From assembly GCA_947449135.1 (NCBI GenBank), contig CANFQO010000034.1:1-33190 (forward strand): a DNA stretch of 33,190 nucleotides, in the 5' to 3' direction. Position 1 is the first letter of the stretch. Every line of letters starts with the position of its first letter. This DNA is from Planctomycetaceae bacterium. Lineage in GTDB: Bacteria > Planctomycetota > Planctomycetia > Pirellulales > UBA1268. This document shows, in pieces, positions 24,286 to 32,513 of this stretch. A program made the translations under genes and the position numbers. The notes under the pieces were generated by a model that saw only the letters and a list, made by a program, of their open reading frames with translations, was not told the DNA's origin and made no database searches.

Positions 24286-25842
24286 CTACGCAAGCCCATA
24301 GGCCGAGCCATACCGCTTCCAGAGGCTCTCCACGAGCCAACGCTCCGACACCGGCTCTCCGGTGGCCTGCTCGACAAGCGCGGCAGACTCGAACTGCCGC
24401 CCGTAGGCGTGCACGTGCCGCCGTAGCCACGCGAGCAGCCCATCGAAACGACCGGCGGCGAGATCGCGGTCGAGATCGGGTAGATGCCGACCGGCCGCAG
24501 CCATGAGTTGGGCGGCAAAGATATTGCCCAGCGTGTACGTCGGGAAGTAGCCGATGAGGCCGGCGCTCCAGTGGATGTCCTGCAGCACGCCCTCGGCATC
24601 GGTTCGCGGACGGAAACCAAAATCATGGCTGAATCGCTCGTTCCACGCATCGGGCAGATCGGCAACTTCCAGATCGCCATGCACCACGGCGCGTTCCAGA
24701 TCAAACCGCATCATGACGTGCAGGTTGTAGGTCACCTCGTCAGCCTCCACCCGGATTAGCGACGGCTGCACGACCATCAGCGACTGCTGAACGCTTTCCG
24801 CACTGGCATCGGCCAGGCTCTGCGGAAATGCCGCCTTCGCGAACGGGAAGCACCAGTCCCAAAACGCTGGCGATCGGCCAACGAGATTCTCCCAGAGCCG
24901 CGACTGCGACTCGTGGATGCCCAGCGACGCCGCCTCACCGGGCGGCAGACCATACCACTCAGTCGGCAGCCCCTGTTCATAGAGACCATGTCCGGCTTCG
25001 TGCAGCACGCCGTAGAGGGCGGTGGAAAGCGATCCGGCATCCCAGCGGGTGGTGATCCGGCAATCGTTCGGCCCCACCCCGGAGCAGAACGGGTGCTCGG
25101 TGGTATCAAGCCTGCCACGTTGGAAATCGAAACCGATCCGGGTGGCGACCTCCCGGACGAAACGCTGCTGATCGGCCACCGGATAGTGTCGATGCACGAT
25201 CGCATCGTCAGGCCGCCGCGTCGATCCTGCGCACGCCTCCACGAGGGGAACGATCTCGGCCCGCAGCCGGCTGAACTGCGCCGCGATCGTCGTCCAACGG
25301 CCGCCTGGCTCGTAGTCGTCAAGCAGGGCGTCGTAGGGATCGGAACCGGGCATCTGACAGCTGGCGAGTTCACGTTTGAGATCGAACACCTGCCGCAACC
25401 ACGGCTCCAAGGTGGTCCAAGACGACTCCGCGCGGGCCGTGACCCAGGCCTGCTGGGCTTCCACGCAGGTTTTGGCAAGTGCTCCCACCAACCGCTCCGG
25501 CACGCGGGCATGCTTTTCAAAGTCTTTGCGCAGCAGCCGGATCGCGGTGCGGACCTGCGCAGACCCTTCTCGTGCCAGCGGACCAGCCGCCAGCATGGCC
25601 AGCTGTTCTCCGTAGGCAGGATCGGTGCGCTGTCGATGGGCGAGGGTTGCGACAGCCTCGGCCTGCGCCCCCCGATACGCCGCGGCCTGTGGCGGCATCA
25701 TCGTCTGCTCATCCCAGCCCAGCAGTGCTTCCACCGACGCCAGCACCGCGGCCTGTCGGGCATGCCCGCAGACATGGTCGAAAAGCTGCTGCGGGGAGGA
25801 GTGTTCGAGCGGAACGGGGGAGACGGGGCGGTGTTGTGGCAT
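24286..25842 (-). CDS. Carboxypeptidase Taq, peptidase family M32
   Basis: A zinc metallocarboxypeptidase of 518 residues that trims C-terminal residues from peptides, probably in the cytoplasm (no signal peptide). The family signatures are all visible: HPFCSGVGPNDCRITTRWD, the zinc motif HEAGHGLYEQG at about 281-291, the third ligand in GIHESQSRLWEN (about E311), and GVLQDIHWSAGLIGYFPTYT near the C-terminus. The ATG at 25842 (MPQHRPVSP) gives the usual family length; a TTG at 25908 would add 22 residues of doubtful coding value. It is divergent from bshB1 with 77 bp between starts. Confidence 0.94.
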   Translation of the reverse strand: MPQHRPVSPVPLEHSSPQQLFDHVCGHARQAAVLASVEALLGWDEQTMMPPQAAAYRGAQAEAVATLAHRQRTDPAYGEQLAMLAAGPLAREGSAQVRTAIRLLRKDFEKHARVPERLVGALAKTCVEAQQAWVTARAESSWTTLEPWLRQVFDLKRELASCQMPGSDPYDALLDDYEPGGRWTTIAAQFSRLRAEIVPLVEACAGSTRRPDDAIVHRHYPVADQQRFVREVATRIGFDFQRGRLDTTEHPFCSGVGPNDCRITTRWDAGSLSTALYGVLHEAGHGLYEQGLPTEWYGLPPGEAASLGIHESQSRLWENLVGRSPAFWDWCFPFAKAAFPQSLADASAESVQQSLMVVQPSLIRVEADEVTYNLHVMMRFDLERAVVHGDLEVADLPDAWNERFSHDFGFRPRTDAEGVLQDIHWSAGLIGYFPTYTLGNIFAAQLMAAAGRHLPDLDRDLAAGRFDGLLAWLRRHVHAYGRQFESAALVEQATGEPVSERWLVESLWKRYGSAYGLA

Positions 25843-25919
25843 GCCGCGAAGTATGCTGTCGGGCGACCGCTCGGACAACCCGCGGTCGCGTGTGAAGCTC
25901 TCTTGCAAAGGCTGCAGCC

Positions 25920-26603
25920 ATGCTCGACGTACTCGTGATCGCTCCGCACCCTGACGACGCCGAAATCGGCATGGGGGGCACCATCGCGCTGATGCGATCG
26001 CAAGGGTTGCGGATCGGTGTGCTTGACCTCACCGACGGCGAGCCGACGCCACGAGGTTCACTCGAAACACGTGCCCGGGAGACCGCGGCCGCGACCGCGG
26101 TGCTGGGACTCCCATGGCGTGAAAATCTCGGTCTTCCCAACCGGCGACTTCGGGCGACGCTCGCCGCCCGGGCGGCGCTCGCCGGCGTGATCCGCCGCGT
26201 GAGGCCCCGCTGGCTCTTCGCGCCGTATTGGGTCGATGCCCACCCCGATCATGTCGCCGCCACGAAACTGGTCGAGGCCGCGCGATTCTGGTCCAAGCTC
26301 ACCAAGTGCGATCTGCCAGGCGAGCCGTGGCACCCCGAACGGATCTACTACTACTGGAGCGTGCATCTGAAGCTCGTCCGCCAGCCAGCCTTCGTGGTGG
26401 ACATCTCCACCACCTGGGAGACCAAGCGGGCCAGCCTTGATTGCTATGCCAGCCAGTTTGACCAGACCGCCCCGAAGCCCACAGTGCTCGACCGGGTCGA
26501 GGCGGCTTCCAAGTGGTGGGGCGCGTCCATCGGCACGCTCTATGGCGAGCCGTTCTCGTCGCGGGAACCTCTCGGCCTCCGGGGCTTTGACGCTCTGGTT
26601 TAG
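25920..26603 (+). CDS. bshB1: Bacillithiol biosynthesis deacetylase BshB1 (PIG-L family)
   Basis: A zinc-dependent deacetylase that removes acetyl from GlcNAc-malate in bacillithiol synthesis; 227 residues, cytoplasmic. Metal-binding motifs are HPDDAEIGMGG (H10, D13) and DAHPDHVAA (H108, H111). BshB1-like features are DLTDGEPTPRGSLETR, RENLGLPN, FVVDISTTWETK and YASQFDQT, plus YGEPF near the C-terminus. These fit BshB1 better than MshB or other PIG-L proteins. AAAGG 8 bases before the ATG supports the start. The partners BshA and BshC are not in the window. The next gene downstream is about 300 bp away. Confidence 0.9.
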   Translation: MLDVLVIAPHPDDAEIGMGGTIALMRSQGLRIGVLDLTDGEPTPRGSLETRARETAAATAVLGLPWRENLGLPNRRLRATLAARAALAGVIRRVRPRWLFAPYWVDAHPDHVAATKLVEAARFWSKLTKCDLPGEPWHPERIYYYWSVHLKLVRQPAFVVDISTTWETKRASLDCYASQFDQTAPKPTVLDRVEAASKWWGASIGTLYGEPFSSREPLGLRGFDALV

Positions 26604-26909
26604 AGCGCATCAACATTTGCCGATGGGTTTCCCGGACTGTTTCAGGAGCCGGGGGTCGGTGGAAGCCGAAGCGAGTTGGGCTATCCTGCCCCCGAGTCGG
26701 AGGCTTTCAGCGCCCCCGGCGGCTTGGGCCGCTCAACGCATGCCGAATGCGTTCGAGGTCAGAGATGGCGGCCGGGGGTTTGAGCGAGATGGCACGATCG
26801 CGGCGACCGGGCGGGGGCCTCGGGGAAGGCTGCACCTACCGTTCGTCAGCGACCGATGAAGACGTCAGCGGGCTGTGGGTACGGCCGCTCGGTCTACTGG
26901 ATGCGACGG
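26604..26909 (+). other. Intergenic region with competing GC-rich stems
   Basis: No gene is recognised. GCCGGGGG (26648-26655) can pair with CCCCCG at 26689-26694 or, over 8 bp, with CCCCCGGC at 26713-26720; a second GCCGGGGG (26771-26778) can also pair with the latter. A separate perfect 7-bp hairpin, AACGCAT-GCCGA-ATGCGTT, is at 26735-26753, and GCGG-CTTGGG-CCGC at 26719-26732. Together these suggest a structured leader or small RNA, but GC-rich sequence produces such pairs by chance, and no known RNA family was recognised. Confidence 0.3.
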
Positions 26910-27143
26910 ATGGCTTCCCGAGACATCAACGTCATCGCACTCGTCAAGGGCGGAGAACGCTACGTTTTCCTCTTTGATGACGACAGTCGCGAGGAGACGC
27001 TGCGAACGCTGGCCAAGTATGCGGCGAACCCGGAACTGAGTTTTTCCTGGTACGACGCCGCCATGCTGGGACAGAAGGTCCGCGGAAGCACCTCCCACAG
27101 CCGCCGCCACCGTTTCGTGCCCCGCGCTGACCGTCCGGCTTAG
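26910..27143 (+). CDS. Small conserved protein, planctomycete type
   Basis: A 77-residue protein of unknown function. The core [18 protein letters not shown], then [20 protein letters not shown] and [11 protein letters not shown], looks like a compact alpha/beta protein. I recall near-identical short planctomycete proteins ('LVKGEERYVFLYDD..., NPELSFTWYDAA.LSQ.IR'), which supports it being real; not searched. The C-terminal 20 residues ([19 protein letters not shown]) are basic and probably unstructured. ATG 26910 is chosen; ATG 26901 and 26856 are in frame, and none has a clear Shine-Dalgarno. It ends 10 bp before the recombinase gene, so the two are likely cotranscribed. Confidence 0.7.
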   Translation: MASRDINVIALVKGGERYVFLFDDDSREETLRTLAKYAANPELSFSWYDAAMLGQKVRGSTSHSRRHRFVPRADRPA

Positions 27144-27153
27144 GCGGCTCCCG

Positions 27154-28083
27154 ATGGGATTGCACTCATCGACGGCAGGGGATGGTTTTTCGGCGGCGAT
27201 CGAGCGATTTCTGCGGTTTCTGGCCGCGGAGCGGGGCGCATCCCCCCTGACCCTGAAAAGCTATCGCGAGGATCTCCGACAACTGGAGGAGTTTCTCCGG
27301 TCGGCCGGCTGTCGTACGCCGGGGGAGGCTTCGAGCGTGATCCTGCGCCGGTTTGCCGCCGGCCTGCACGCCGCCGGCTACGCTGCGTCGAGCGTGGCCC
27401 GAAAACTGGCGAGCACACGCAGTTTCTATGCGTTCGGCCAACGGGAGGGCTGGGTGCCCGCCAACCCCGCCAAGCCGCTGCGAAGCCCCAAGAGGTCCCG
27501 AAAGCTGCCGAAGTTCCTGACCGGGGAGGAGATTGGCAGACTTCTGGCCGCCCCTCAGCCGGCACGGGCGGGGGGACTCCGCGATCGCGCGATCCTCGAA
27601 GTGATGTACTCGTCGGGAGTGCGTGTGCAGGAACTGGCCAACCTCAATGATGCCGACCTCGACCTACGGGGAGGCACGATCCGGGTCCGCGGCAAAGGAC
27701 GTCGCGAGCGGTTGGGAATCGTCGGTTCCCATGCCCAACGGGCGGTGCAGGCCTGGATCGCTTCCCGTCCTCGAAGGGCGGCCGCATCCTCACGAAGTGC
27801 GGCACAGCCGTTGTTCACCAACAAGTTCGGGGCCCGGCTGTCAGTTCGCGGGGTGGCCAGGCTGCTGGAAAAACACTTGGCAGTGGCAGGGCTGTCTCGG
27901 AGGGCGAGCCCACACACGCTGCGACATAGCTTTGCCACTCACCTGCTCGACGCCGGCGCGGACATCCGCAGCGTGCAGGAACTCCTCGGCCACAAAAGCC
28001 TCGTCACCACGCAGATCTACACCCACGTGTCCACCACCCGTCTTCTTGACGCCTTCGACAAGGCGCATCCACGGGCCCGGTGA
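27154..28083 (+). CDS. xerC: Tyrosine recombinase, XerC/XerD type
   Basis: A site-specific recombinase of 309 residues, the usual size for the Xer proteins that resolve chromosome dimers at dif. The N-terminal SAM-like DNA-binding domain (about 11-105) contains [17 protein letters not shown] and [15 protein letters not shown]. The catalytic domain has R157 (SSGVRVQEL), K181 ([10 protein letters not shown]), H254 and R257 ([11 protein letters not shown]), H280 (LLGHKS) and nucleophile Y289 (TTQIYTHVS), so all six residues are present. No neighbouring integrase cargo or att repeats are seen, which favours a housekeeping Xer protein. XerC versus XerD cannot be settled from sequence alone. The ATG at 27154 has a weak AGGCGG upstream. 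Confidence 0.9.
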   Translation: MGLHSSTAGDGFSAAIERFLRFLAAERGASPLTLKSYREDLRQLEEFLRSAGCRTPGEASSVILRRFAAGLHAAGYAASSVARKLASTRSFYAFGQREGWVPANPAKPLRSPKRSRKLPKFLTGEEIGRLLAAPQPARAGGLRDRAILEVMYSSGVRVQELANLNDADLDLRGGTIRVRGKGRRERLGIVGSHAQRAVQAWIASRPRRAAASSRSAAQPLFTNKFGARLSVRGVARLLEKHLAVAGLSRRASPHTLRHSFATHLLDAGADIRSVQELLGHKSLVTTQIYTHVSTTRLLDAFDKAHPRAR

Positions 28084-28140
28084 CCAGACTGGCCGTCTTC
28101 ACGCGCAAGCCGACCGTGTGTCGTGGGCTTCCGGAAAACG

Positions 28141-28773
28141 TCAGACGAGGCCGCGGCGAACCGCCCAGACGGCGGCCTGCGTCCGGTCGCCGACGGCGAT
28201 CTTGCGGAGGATGTTTTGCACATGCTCCTTCACCGTCTCCACGCTGATCGTCAACGACTGGGCGATCTCCTTGTTGGAGAGGCCTAGGGCCATGTGCCGG
28301 AGCACCTGCGTTTCCCGCTGGGTGAGCGGGATATCGGGATCAGCCGTCGCCACGCGATTGGCCATGGTGGTGGCCACCCGACGGAGTTCCCCGGCTTTCA
28401 TCGGCAGCTGGCCGGCGGCCGCTCCCGCGATGGAATGGATGAGTTCGGCGCGAGTACAGCCCTTGAGCATGTAATCGTGGGCACCAGCGGCCACGGCACG
28501 GGCGACATAGGTCGGATTGTCGAACGTTGAGAGCATCACGACCCGGACGGCGGGCATTTCGGCCCGGATTTTCTCGAGCGCCTCCAGACCGTCCTTGCCG
28601 GACATCCGAATGTCGAGCAGCACCACGTCAGGCTTGAGCTTCTTCGTCAGCCGGACAGCCTCTTCGCCGGTGGCGGCTTCGCCGACAATTTTCACCTCAG
28701 ACCCGGCCAGCAGGCTGACAAGGCCGCGACGTACCACCTCGTGATCGTCCGCAATGACTAATTTGATCGACAT
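28141..28773 (-). CDS. NarL/FixJ-type response regulator (LuxR HTH)
   Basis: A 210-residue transcription regulator. The receiver domain (1-120) starts IKLVIADDHEVVRRGLVSLL, with phospho-Asp D54 in VVLLDIRMSGKDG and the conserved Lys in YMLKGCT. The usual Pro after the phospho-Asp region is Ser here (RMSGKDG rather than RMPGMDG). The C-terminal LuxR HTH (about 145-210) is LTQRETQVLRHMALGLSNKE, then IAQSLTISVETVKEHVQNIL. No histidine kinase is adjacent, so it is an orphan. The ATG at 28773 begins the domain exactly; the open frame continues upstream without similarity to anything and is not used. AAAGG lies about 12 bases upstream. It is convergent with the recombinase gene. Confidence 0.93.
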   Translation of the reverse strand: MSIKLVIADDHEVVRRGLVSLLAGSEVKIVGEAATGEEAVRLTKKLKPDVVLLDIRMSGKDGLEALEKIRAEMPAVRVVMLSTFDNPTYVARAVAAGAHDYMLKGCTRAELIHSIAGAAAGQLPMKAGELRRVATTMANRVATADPDIPLTQRETQVLRHMALGLSNKEIAQSLTISVETVKEHVQNILRKIAVGDRTQAAVWAVRRGLV

Positions 28774-28880
28774 CTGGATTTCATGCCTTTCCGCGGCATC
28801 TATTCGAGCGATTCCAGCCCGATAGACCGCTGATGTACTTTGCTCAAAAGCGATTGAACGAGCCCCTCGCTTCTTCGCCA

Positions 28881-28909
28881 ATCGTATCAAATCAAGTTTT
28901 TTGAAACAA
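28881..28909 (-). promoter_or_regulatory. Candidate sigma-70-like promoter of the response regulator
   Basis: On the minus strand TTGTTT (28904-28909) and TACGAT (28881-28886) are separated by exactly 17 bases, in the most AT-rich stretch of the window, 108-136 bp before the start at 28773. The matches to consensus are partial (3/6 and 4/6). Confidence 0.35.
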
Positions 28910-29032
28910 GCTAACGAATCGTTCATGCAGGGGGGCTGAGGCGGACATCGCAACGCGATACTCTTGCGAAAGAGCTTCGATCAGCCAACCACCCAGATTG
29001 GTGATGAGCCCTACTTTCCGGCGGAATCGCCC

Positions 29033-30028
29033 TCAATGGCCACGCGTCCGCATGCGGGACAGCATAGCGTCTGCCCCCTGAGAGAGAAGCCGGTCTGCCA
29101 ATTCTTTTCCGAGCGATTCCGGCCCGTCGGACATTGCCCGTGAACCGCCGGCAGTCACATCGGCCCGGACCGTAGCCGCAATCCTGATCACGCGGTCCTC
29201 CACCTCCTCGAGAACACAGCCGCCCAGTTCGAGTCGGCCGTCGGCGTCATGGTGGCCCCAGGCTCCGATCGGGGCCAAGCAGCCGCCCGCAAGCGCCGCG
29301 AGGCAGCTTCGCTCGGCCCGCACGGCCCGATGCGTGAGAGCGTCGTCGAGCGGCTCGAGGGCCCGCACCATCCGGACGTCATCGCAGCGGATCTGAATGC
29401 CAAGGGCCCCCTGAGATACCGCTGGCCAGAAGCCGTCGGGCCGCAGCACCTGCGTAATGCGATTGGCCAGCCCAAGCCGCTCGAGCCCCGCTCCCGCGAG
29501 GATCAGACAGTCGTACTCGCCGGCGTCGAGCCGGCGGAGCCGCGAGTCGACGTTGCCGCGGATGCCGCGAACGACCAGATCACCGCGGCTCGCCTTCACT
29601 TGAGCGACCCGCCGTACGCTGGACGTCCCCACCACCGCCCCGGACCGCAGCGATTCGAGCGTGCAGAGTTCCCGGGCGACAAGCACGTCGAACGGCATGG
29701 CCCGCACGGGCACACAGGCCACGGTCAGGCCGGGCGTTTCCTCGGTGGGCAGGTCTTTCAGGCTGTGCACCGCCGCATCGATCCGTCCGTCCAGAAGGGC
29801 CCGTTCCAGTTCGCGGACGAACACACCGTCCCCGCCGATGGCGGCGATCGGCACATCCGCACGACTATCCCCCTGTGTGGAGATGGTCACGGTCTCGACG
29901 GCATGCCCATGGCCACGGAGCTGATCGACCACCCAGCCCGTCTGCGTGCGGGCCAGCAGGCTGGCCCGCGTGCCGACGCGAATCGGCCGCTCGTGCCCAG
30001 AGGATTGTGAATGCGTGTCCATGCCCAA
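29033..30028 (-). CDS. hemC: Porphobilinogen deaminase (hydroxymethylbilane synthase)
   Basis: Joins four porphobilinogen units into hydroxymethylbilane on the heme and tetrapyrrole pathway; cytoplasmic, 331 residues. Signatures: RVGTRASLLARTQT near the start, VHSLKDLPTEE (catalytic Asp D92), GTSSVRRVAQV, GNVDSRLRRLDAGEYDCLIL, AVSQGALGIQIR, and the dipyrromethane cofactor Cys C250 in LAALAGGCLAPIGAW. AGGAG sits 7 bases before the TTG at 30028 and 13 before the ATG at 30022, so TTG is preferred. It lies 68 bp downstream of comF on the same strand; a TAGACT box between them may give it its own promoter. No other hem gene is in the window. Confidence 0.95.
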   Translation of the reverse strand: MGMDTHSQSSGHERPIRVGTRASLLARTQTGWVVDQLRGHGHAVETVTISTQGDSRADVPIAAIGGDGVFVRELERALLDGRIDAAVHSLKDLPTEETPGLTVACVPVRAMPFDVLVARELCTLESLRSGAVVGTSSVRRVAQVKASRGDLVVRGIRGNVDSRLRRLDAGEYDCLILAGAGLERLGLANRITQVLRPDGFWPAVSQGALGIQIRCDDVRMVRALEPLDDALTHRAVRAERSCLAALAGGCLAPIGAWGHHDADGRLELGGCVLEEVEDRVIRIAATVRADVTAGGSRAMSDGPESLGKELADRLLSQGADAMLSRMRTRGH

Positions 30029-30079
30029 ACTGTTTCTCCTGCCTGCCGCGATCGACGTTCCAATTCCAACGAGTCCGTG

Positions 30080-30085
30080 AGTCTA
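30080..30085 (-). promoter_or_regulatory. Candidate -10 box for hemC
   Basis: The minus strand reads GGGTAGACTCACGG, with TAGACT 52 bases before the hemC start and just after the comF stop. No -35 is recognisable. Confidence 0.3.
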
Positions 30086-30096
30086 CCCGGAGAAAC

Positions 30097-30891
30097 CTAG
30101 GCATCAGCACTGCTCCTGTCCGCCCGTGCCACGACTGCCACGTCCACGGTCGCCGCCCCGGCGTTCAGCAGCGCTCGGCAGCATTCAGACAGGGTCGCCC
30201 CCGTCGTCACCACGTCATCCACCAGCAGGATGCTCTCGCCGTCGAGCCGACGACGGACGCGAAAAGCCCCGTGCACGTTGCGGGGCCGATCTTTGATCGG
30301 CAGTTCGTTTTGCATCCGCGTGGCTCTGTGCCTGACGATCGGCTGGCTCCAGGGCAGCCCCAGGAGCGTGGCGATCCGCCTTGAAAGCTCACCAGCGGCG
30401 GACGTGCCTCGGGTCGATCTCCGCCACCAGTGCATCGGCACGGGCGCAACCCGACCGATCCCCCAGGAACCGATCACCGCGGCGTGTTTTTGGACGATCA
30501 GAGACGCCAGGGCAGCCGCCACGTCCTCTCCCGCTGGCCGCTTGGCCCGGAGCACTGCATCGCGGAGCCCGCCGGCATAGGACGACAAGACTGCGATATG
30601 ACGCCAGGCGTGGGGCCGTTGCGGACAGAGGCGGCAGCCATCGGCAGCCCCGCCCACCTCGCCACACCGCAGGCATCTGCCCGCGTCCGCAGATAACTCC
30701 CGTGCACACGTCCCGCAGACGGCGGCGGCCCATGGTGACACGTCGGGCGCTAGTTCCGCCGCCTGCCCTGGACCACCGAGTTGGCTGCGGGGCTCGCTCT
30801 GGCAGATTGGGCACCGCGGGGGGTAGACCAGGTCAATGCCGCAGGCCGCCCAGCGACCGGCCTGGCCTCGCAGAAATCGCCCCCATTCCAT
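30097..30891 (-). CDS. ComF family phosphoribosyltransferase-like protein
   Basis: A 264-residue ComF/GntX-type protein. The N-terminal half holds Cys pairs of a zinc ribbon (PRCPICQSE; CGTCARELSADAGRCLRCGE; CRLCPQRP). The C-terminal half is a type I phosphoribosyltransferase domain with the PRPP loop ILLVDDVVTTGATLSECC and VAPVPMHWWRRSTRGTSAA upstream. ComF proteins act in DNA uptake in competent bacteria, but most genomes carry a copy whose role is unknown. GGGAGG 8 bases before ATG 30891 (MEWGRFLRG) favours this start over ATG 30930, which has no spacing for a Shine-Dalgarno. It is the first gene of a pair with hemC and divergent from the LptF/G-like gene. Confidence 0.9.
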   Translation of the reverse strand: MEWGRFLRGQAGRWAACGIDLVYPPRCPICQSEPRSQLGGPGQAAELAPDVSPWAAAVCGTCARELSADAGRCLRCGEVGGAADGCRLCPQRPHAWRHIAVLSSYAGGLRDAVLRAKRPAGEDVAAALASLIVQKHAAVIGSWGIGRVAPVPMHWWRRSTRGTSAAGELSRRIATLLGLPWSQPIVRHRATRMQNELPIKDRPRNVHGAFRVRRRLDGESILLVDDVVTTGATLSECCRALLNAGAATVDVAVVARADRSSADA

Positions 30892-31151
30892 CGCCCAGCC
30901 TCCCCCGCTGCACATCTCGAGGTCCGCCATCCTGCGGTGTTGTCCCAGCCTTGGGTTCCTACCGGTGTTTTCTGGCCGATTGCCGCCCGCCGCATCTATG
31001 GGCCGGACCTCAGCCAGGCCTCAGATTGACGCTCCTAGCCGTCCGGCGTACCCTCCGCCGCACACCTCGGCCCCGGCCACTGCAGGCCGGTTCCTCAGGC
31101 GGTTTTTCACCACATTCATCCTCTTCCTCAGCCGTCATCCGTCAAGCGTTC

Positions 31152-32282
31152 ATGCTCATCGACCGCTACATCACCCGGGCCCAGTTGCATGCGTTCATGA
31201 TCGTATTCGTGAGCCTGGCCGGGCTGACATTCGTGGTCGATGCGTTCACGAACATCGAAGAATTCATCGCCCATGCCCCGGAAGCCGGTGGACTGGCACG
31301 GGTGCTGGGGGCCTATTACGGCTATCGGCTGATCTCTTTTTTTGACGCTACAAGTCCGGTGATTTCGCTGGCAAGCGCCATGTTCGCCCTCTCCTGGCTG
31401 GAGCGTCACAACGAACTGACAGCCCTCCTCGCCGCTGGAGTGACTCGCTGGAGGATCGCCCGCCCGGCCCTTATTTTCGCTGCCGTGGTGAGCCTGCTGG
31501 CGATGGCCAATCGGGAGGTCGTGCTGCCGCGAATCCGGCACAATCTCACCCGGAATGCTCAGGATCTCCGCGGAGACGCCGCCCATCCCTTTGAAGCCCG
31601 CTATGACCACGAAACGGAGATCCTGTTTCGGGGCCGAACCGCCCAGTTTGCGAACCACCGCATCGACAAGCCCAGCCTGCTGATGCCACCGGCACTCTCC
31701 GAGTATGGACCGCAGATCGACGCGGCCGACGCGATCTGGAAACCGGCCGACGCCACGCACCCGGCGGGATATCTGCTGTCAGAGGTCCGCGAACCTGCCG
31801 ACATCGACCACCTCGAACCGCTGGAAAGCGGCGGCAAGACCGTGGTGCTCACACGGGCAGCGGCAGAATGGCTCGCCCCCGGACAATGCTTCGTGGTAAG
31901 CGCCGTGACCTTCGAACAGTTGATCGGCTCAGCCAACTGGAGCCAGTATTCATCAACCGTCGAACTCGTCCGATCCATCGCCAATCCCAGCCTGGGCGTG
32001 GGGGCGGAAATTCCCTTGCGTGTTCACGCCCGGCTCGTCTCCCCGCTGCTTGACATGTCACTGGCATTGCTCGGCATTCCCTTGGTCGTGGGACCCAATC
32101 GCCGCGGCATCTTTGTTGCGGTCGGCCTCTGCGTGCTGGCTGCGGTGACTTTTTTCATCGTGATTTTCGCGTGGCATGCCCTGGCCGCGGCCTACGTGGT
32201 GAGCCCGTCGATCGGCGCCTGGGCGCCGCTGCTCATCCTGGCACCGCTGGCGTCATGGGCGGCTCAGCCGATGTGGCAATAA
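31152..32282 (+). CDS. LptF/LptG family permease (YjgP/YjgQ)
   Basis: Inner-membrane subunit of the lipopolysaccharide transporter LptB2FG; 376 residues. It begins LIDRYITRAQLHAFMIVFVS, the typical LptF/G opening, and has three N-terminal TM helices (about 10-35, 55-80, 95-120) including SPVISLASAMFALSWLERHN and ELTALLAAGVTRWRIARPAL. A periplasmic beta-jellyroll-like domain of about 170 residues follows, then three C-terminal TM helices (LLDMSLALLGIPLVVGPNRR, IFVAVGLCVLAAVTFFIVIF, WAPLLILAPLASW). The frame is open far upstream, but the ATG at 31152 is the family start. LptF and LptG are not easily told apart; a second permease gene is not adjacent. With lpxA it suggests an LPS-bearing outer membrane. 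Confidence 0.88.
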   Translation: MLIDRYITRAQLHAFMIVFVSLAGLTFVVDAFTNIEEFIAHAPEAGGLARVLGAYYGYRLISFFDATSPVISLASAMFALSWLERHNELTALLAAGVTRWRIARPALIFAAVVSLLAMANREVVLPRIRHNLTRNAQDLRGDAAHPFEARYDHETEILFRGRTAQFANHRIDKPSLLMPPALSEYGPQIDAADAIWKPADATHPAGYLLSEVREPADIDHLEPLESGGKTVVLTRAAAEWLAPGQCFVVSAVTFEQLIGSANWSQYSSTVELVRSIANPSLGVGAEIPLRVHARLVSPLLDMSLALLGIPLVVGPNRRGIFVAVGLCVLAAVTFFIVIFAWHALAAAYVVSPSIGAWAPLLILAPLASWAAQPMWQ

Positions 32283-32513
32283 CCAGTCATTGCCCGTAGG
32301 GCCATTGCGCGGACTGCTATCGAGCGGCTGTGCGGCCTGTGACGGATGTACTGAAGTCGCAATCAGGCCCACCCCAGACCACCCGGGCACCCCAGCCGTC
32401 CCCAAGCCCTTGTCCGGCAACATCTTCCGCATCCATCTTTTTTATCCAGGCCCATTTCTTCAACCCCAACCGCCCCGACTGCCGATCTCTACTGTGCGAA
32501 TGAAAGTCGGAGG

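Noticed and set aside
26437-26859. Open frame of 140 codons overlapping the bshB1 end
   Set aside because: It runs through bshB1 in another frame and shows no domain or conserved pattern.
27154-28083. The tyrosine recombinase as integrase of a mobile island
   Set aside because: Size, full Xer catalytic set, housekeeping neighbours and lack of att repeats or cargo point to a chromosomal Xer protein. The tRNA-Leu at 4227 is over 20 kb away and has no visible duplicate 3' end nearby.
28774-28953. 60-residue N-terminal extension of the response regulator
   Set aside because: Composition is unlike coding DNA nearby, a promoter candidate lies within it, and the receiver starts at the ATG at 28773.
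30381-31151. Upstream extension of the LptF/G frame by 257 codons
   Set aside because: The extension lies opposite comF, is Arg/Pro-rich without domain similarity, and the family N-terminus starts exactly at the ATG at 31152.
32481-32488. GCCGATCT as a flagellar sigma-28 -10 box for fliW
   Set aside because: 6 of 8 bases match GCCGATAA but no TAAA-type -35 sits 15 bases upstream.
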